NCBI RefSeq assembly: GCF_003369445.1
Contig: NZ_QRCU01000015.1
Location: 1 to 64,000 of the forward strand
Reading direction: 5' to 3'
Length of the DNA stretch: 64,000 nucleotides
Origin: Arthrobacter silvisoli
GTDB lineage: Bacteria; Actinomycetota; Actinomycetes; Actinomycetales; Micrococcaceae
Under the pieces are notes generated by a model that was not told the origin of the DNA, made no database searches, and saw only the letters and a list, made by a program, of their open reading frames with translations. Made by a program: the position numbers and the translations under genes. Below, one piece after another: positions 63,684-64,000 of this stretch. Position 1 is the first letter of the stretch. Every line of letters starts with the position of its first letter.

Positions 63684-64000
63684 ATGCCGCGGCTTAAGCA
63701 CAGCGACCCCGCCCAGCCGGGCATCCGGCGACGGCGTGCGGGCCGTGGTTTCAGCTACCGGGACGCCGGGGGTTCGCCCGTCTCCAGCGCGGACCGCGAG
63801 CGCATCAACGGCCTCGTGATACCTCCCGCCTGGCGGCAGGTATGGATCTGCCCTTTCGCCAACGGCCACATCCAGGCCACCGGACTCGACGGCGCCGGAC
63901 GCCTCCAGTACCTCTACCATCCCCGGTGGCGGGACAGGAAGGATGCTGAAAAGTTCGCCCGGGCCGCCCGCTTGGGCATGGCCATGCCGCGGCTCCGGAA
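63684..64000 (+). CDS. type IB DNA topoisomerase, 3' truncated by window edge
   Basis: First 105 codons of a eukaryotic-like type IB topoisomerase (poxvirus-like). RRRRAGRGFSYRDAGG then the signature DRERINGLVIPPAWRQVWICP (shown in part; about residues 40-60) and GHIQATGLDGAGRLQYLYHPRWRD (shown in part) form the N-terminal DNA-clamp domain. The catalytic tyrosine lies beyond the window. The frame stays open to the last base, so the gene is truncated only by the window. Start ATG 63684 is 9 nt after the DUF1206 stop. Confidence 0.9.
   Translation, partial: MPRLKHSDPAQPGIRRRRAGRGFSYRDAGGSPVSSADRERINGLVIPPAWRQVWICPFANGHIQATGLDGAGRLQYLYHPRWRDRKDAEKFARAARLGMAMPRLR

Overview
The window is a GC-rich, gene-dense actinobacterial chromosome segment. 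Gene content and order point to the Micrococcaceae (Arthrobacter/Pseudarthrobacter-like). The diagnostic sets are: a pentose-phosphate operon carrying the actinobacterial G6PDH partner opcA; rbpA; the whiA-yvcK-rapZ-uvrC block; a Mn-type sodA; a coaE-grpB fusion; and frequent GTG/TTG starts with 1-14 nt gene overlaps. I see no prophage, insertion sequence, CRISPR array, tRNA or rRNA. This is mostly core chromosome.

Layout. Positions 1-7475 (+): tkt (5' truncated), tal, pgi, zwf, opcA, pgl. Positions 7446-12286 (-): rbpA, secG, tpiA, pgk, gap and sodA. Positions 12461-17511 (-): whiA, yvcK, rapZ, uvrC. Positions 17553-21980 (-): an acyltransferase, a HAD phosphatase and uvrA. Positions 22147-27081 (-): a heterodimeric ABC exporter followed by a GntR regulator, plus a trans-aconitate methyltransferase. 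Positions 27127-32956 (+): a Ski2-like DUF3516 helicase, a rearranged CoA transferase, a GNAT enzyme and an S33 peptidase. Positions 32976-37713 (-): an MFS transporter, terC behind a probable manganese riboswitch, and uvrB. Positions 37797-47751: ridA, coaE-grpB, yigZ, rpsA, a deacetylase lipoprotein, an Eis-like acetyltransferase, polA and a thioesterase. Positions 47776-52576 (-): a DHFR-like reductase, an unknown lipoprotein/membrane-protein pair, a PiT phosphate transporter with a small membrane partner, and a small HAD protein. Positions 52793-59333 (+): kynU, a PaaX-type regulator, a LolA/RseB-like exported protein, an ABC-2 transporter, a Sua5/YciO protein and a hydrolase. Positions 59350-62004 (-): hrpB. 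Positions 62268-64000 (+): small membrane proteins, a DUF1206 protein and the start of a type IB topoisomerase.

How the genes work together. The first 11 kb hold most of the enzymes that route glucose-6-phosphate through glycolysis and the oxidative and non-oxidative pentose-phosphate pathways. YvcK, RapZ and WhiA form a conserved regulatory block. UvrA, UvrB and UvrC are all present at separate sites, giving the complete excision-repair nuclease, and PolA supplies repair synthesis. TerC, its Mn riboswitch and Mn-type SOD suggest active manganese homeostasis.

No clearly unprecedented system is visible. The best leads are: an intrinsic terminator written inside the antisense rbpA coding sequence; a hairpin splitting gap-pgk from tpiA-secG; a CoA transferase whose halves look swapped; the kynU-paaX pair with a candidate operator; and a LolA-like protein with its own ABC transporter in a monoderm. 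Starts are inferred from ribosome-binding sites and family memory. No homology search was run.
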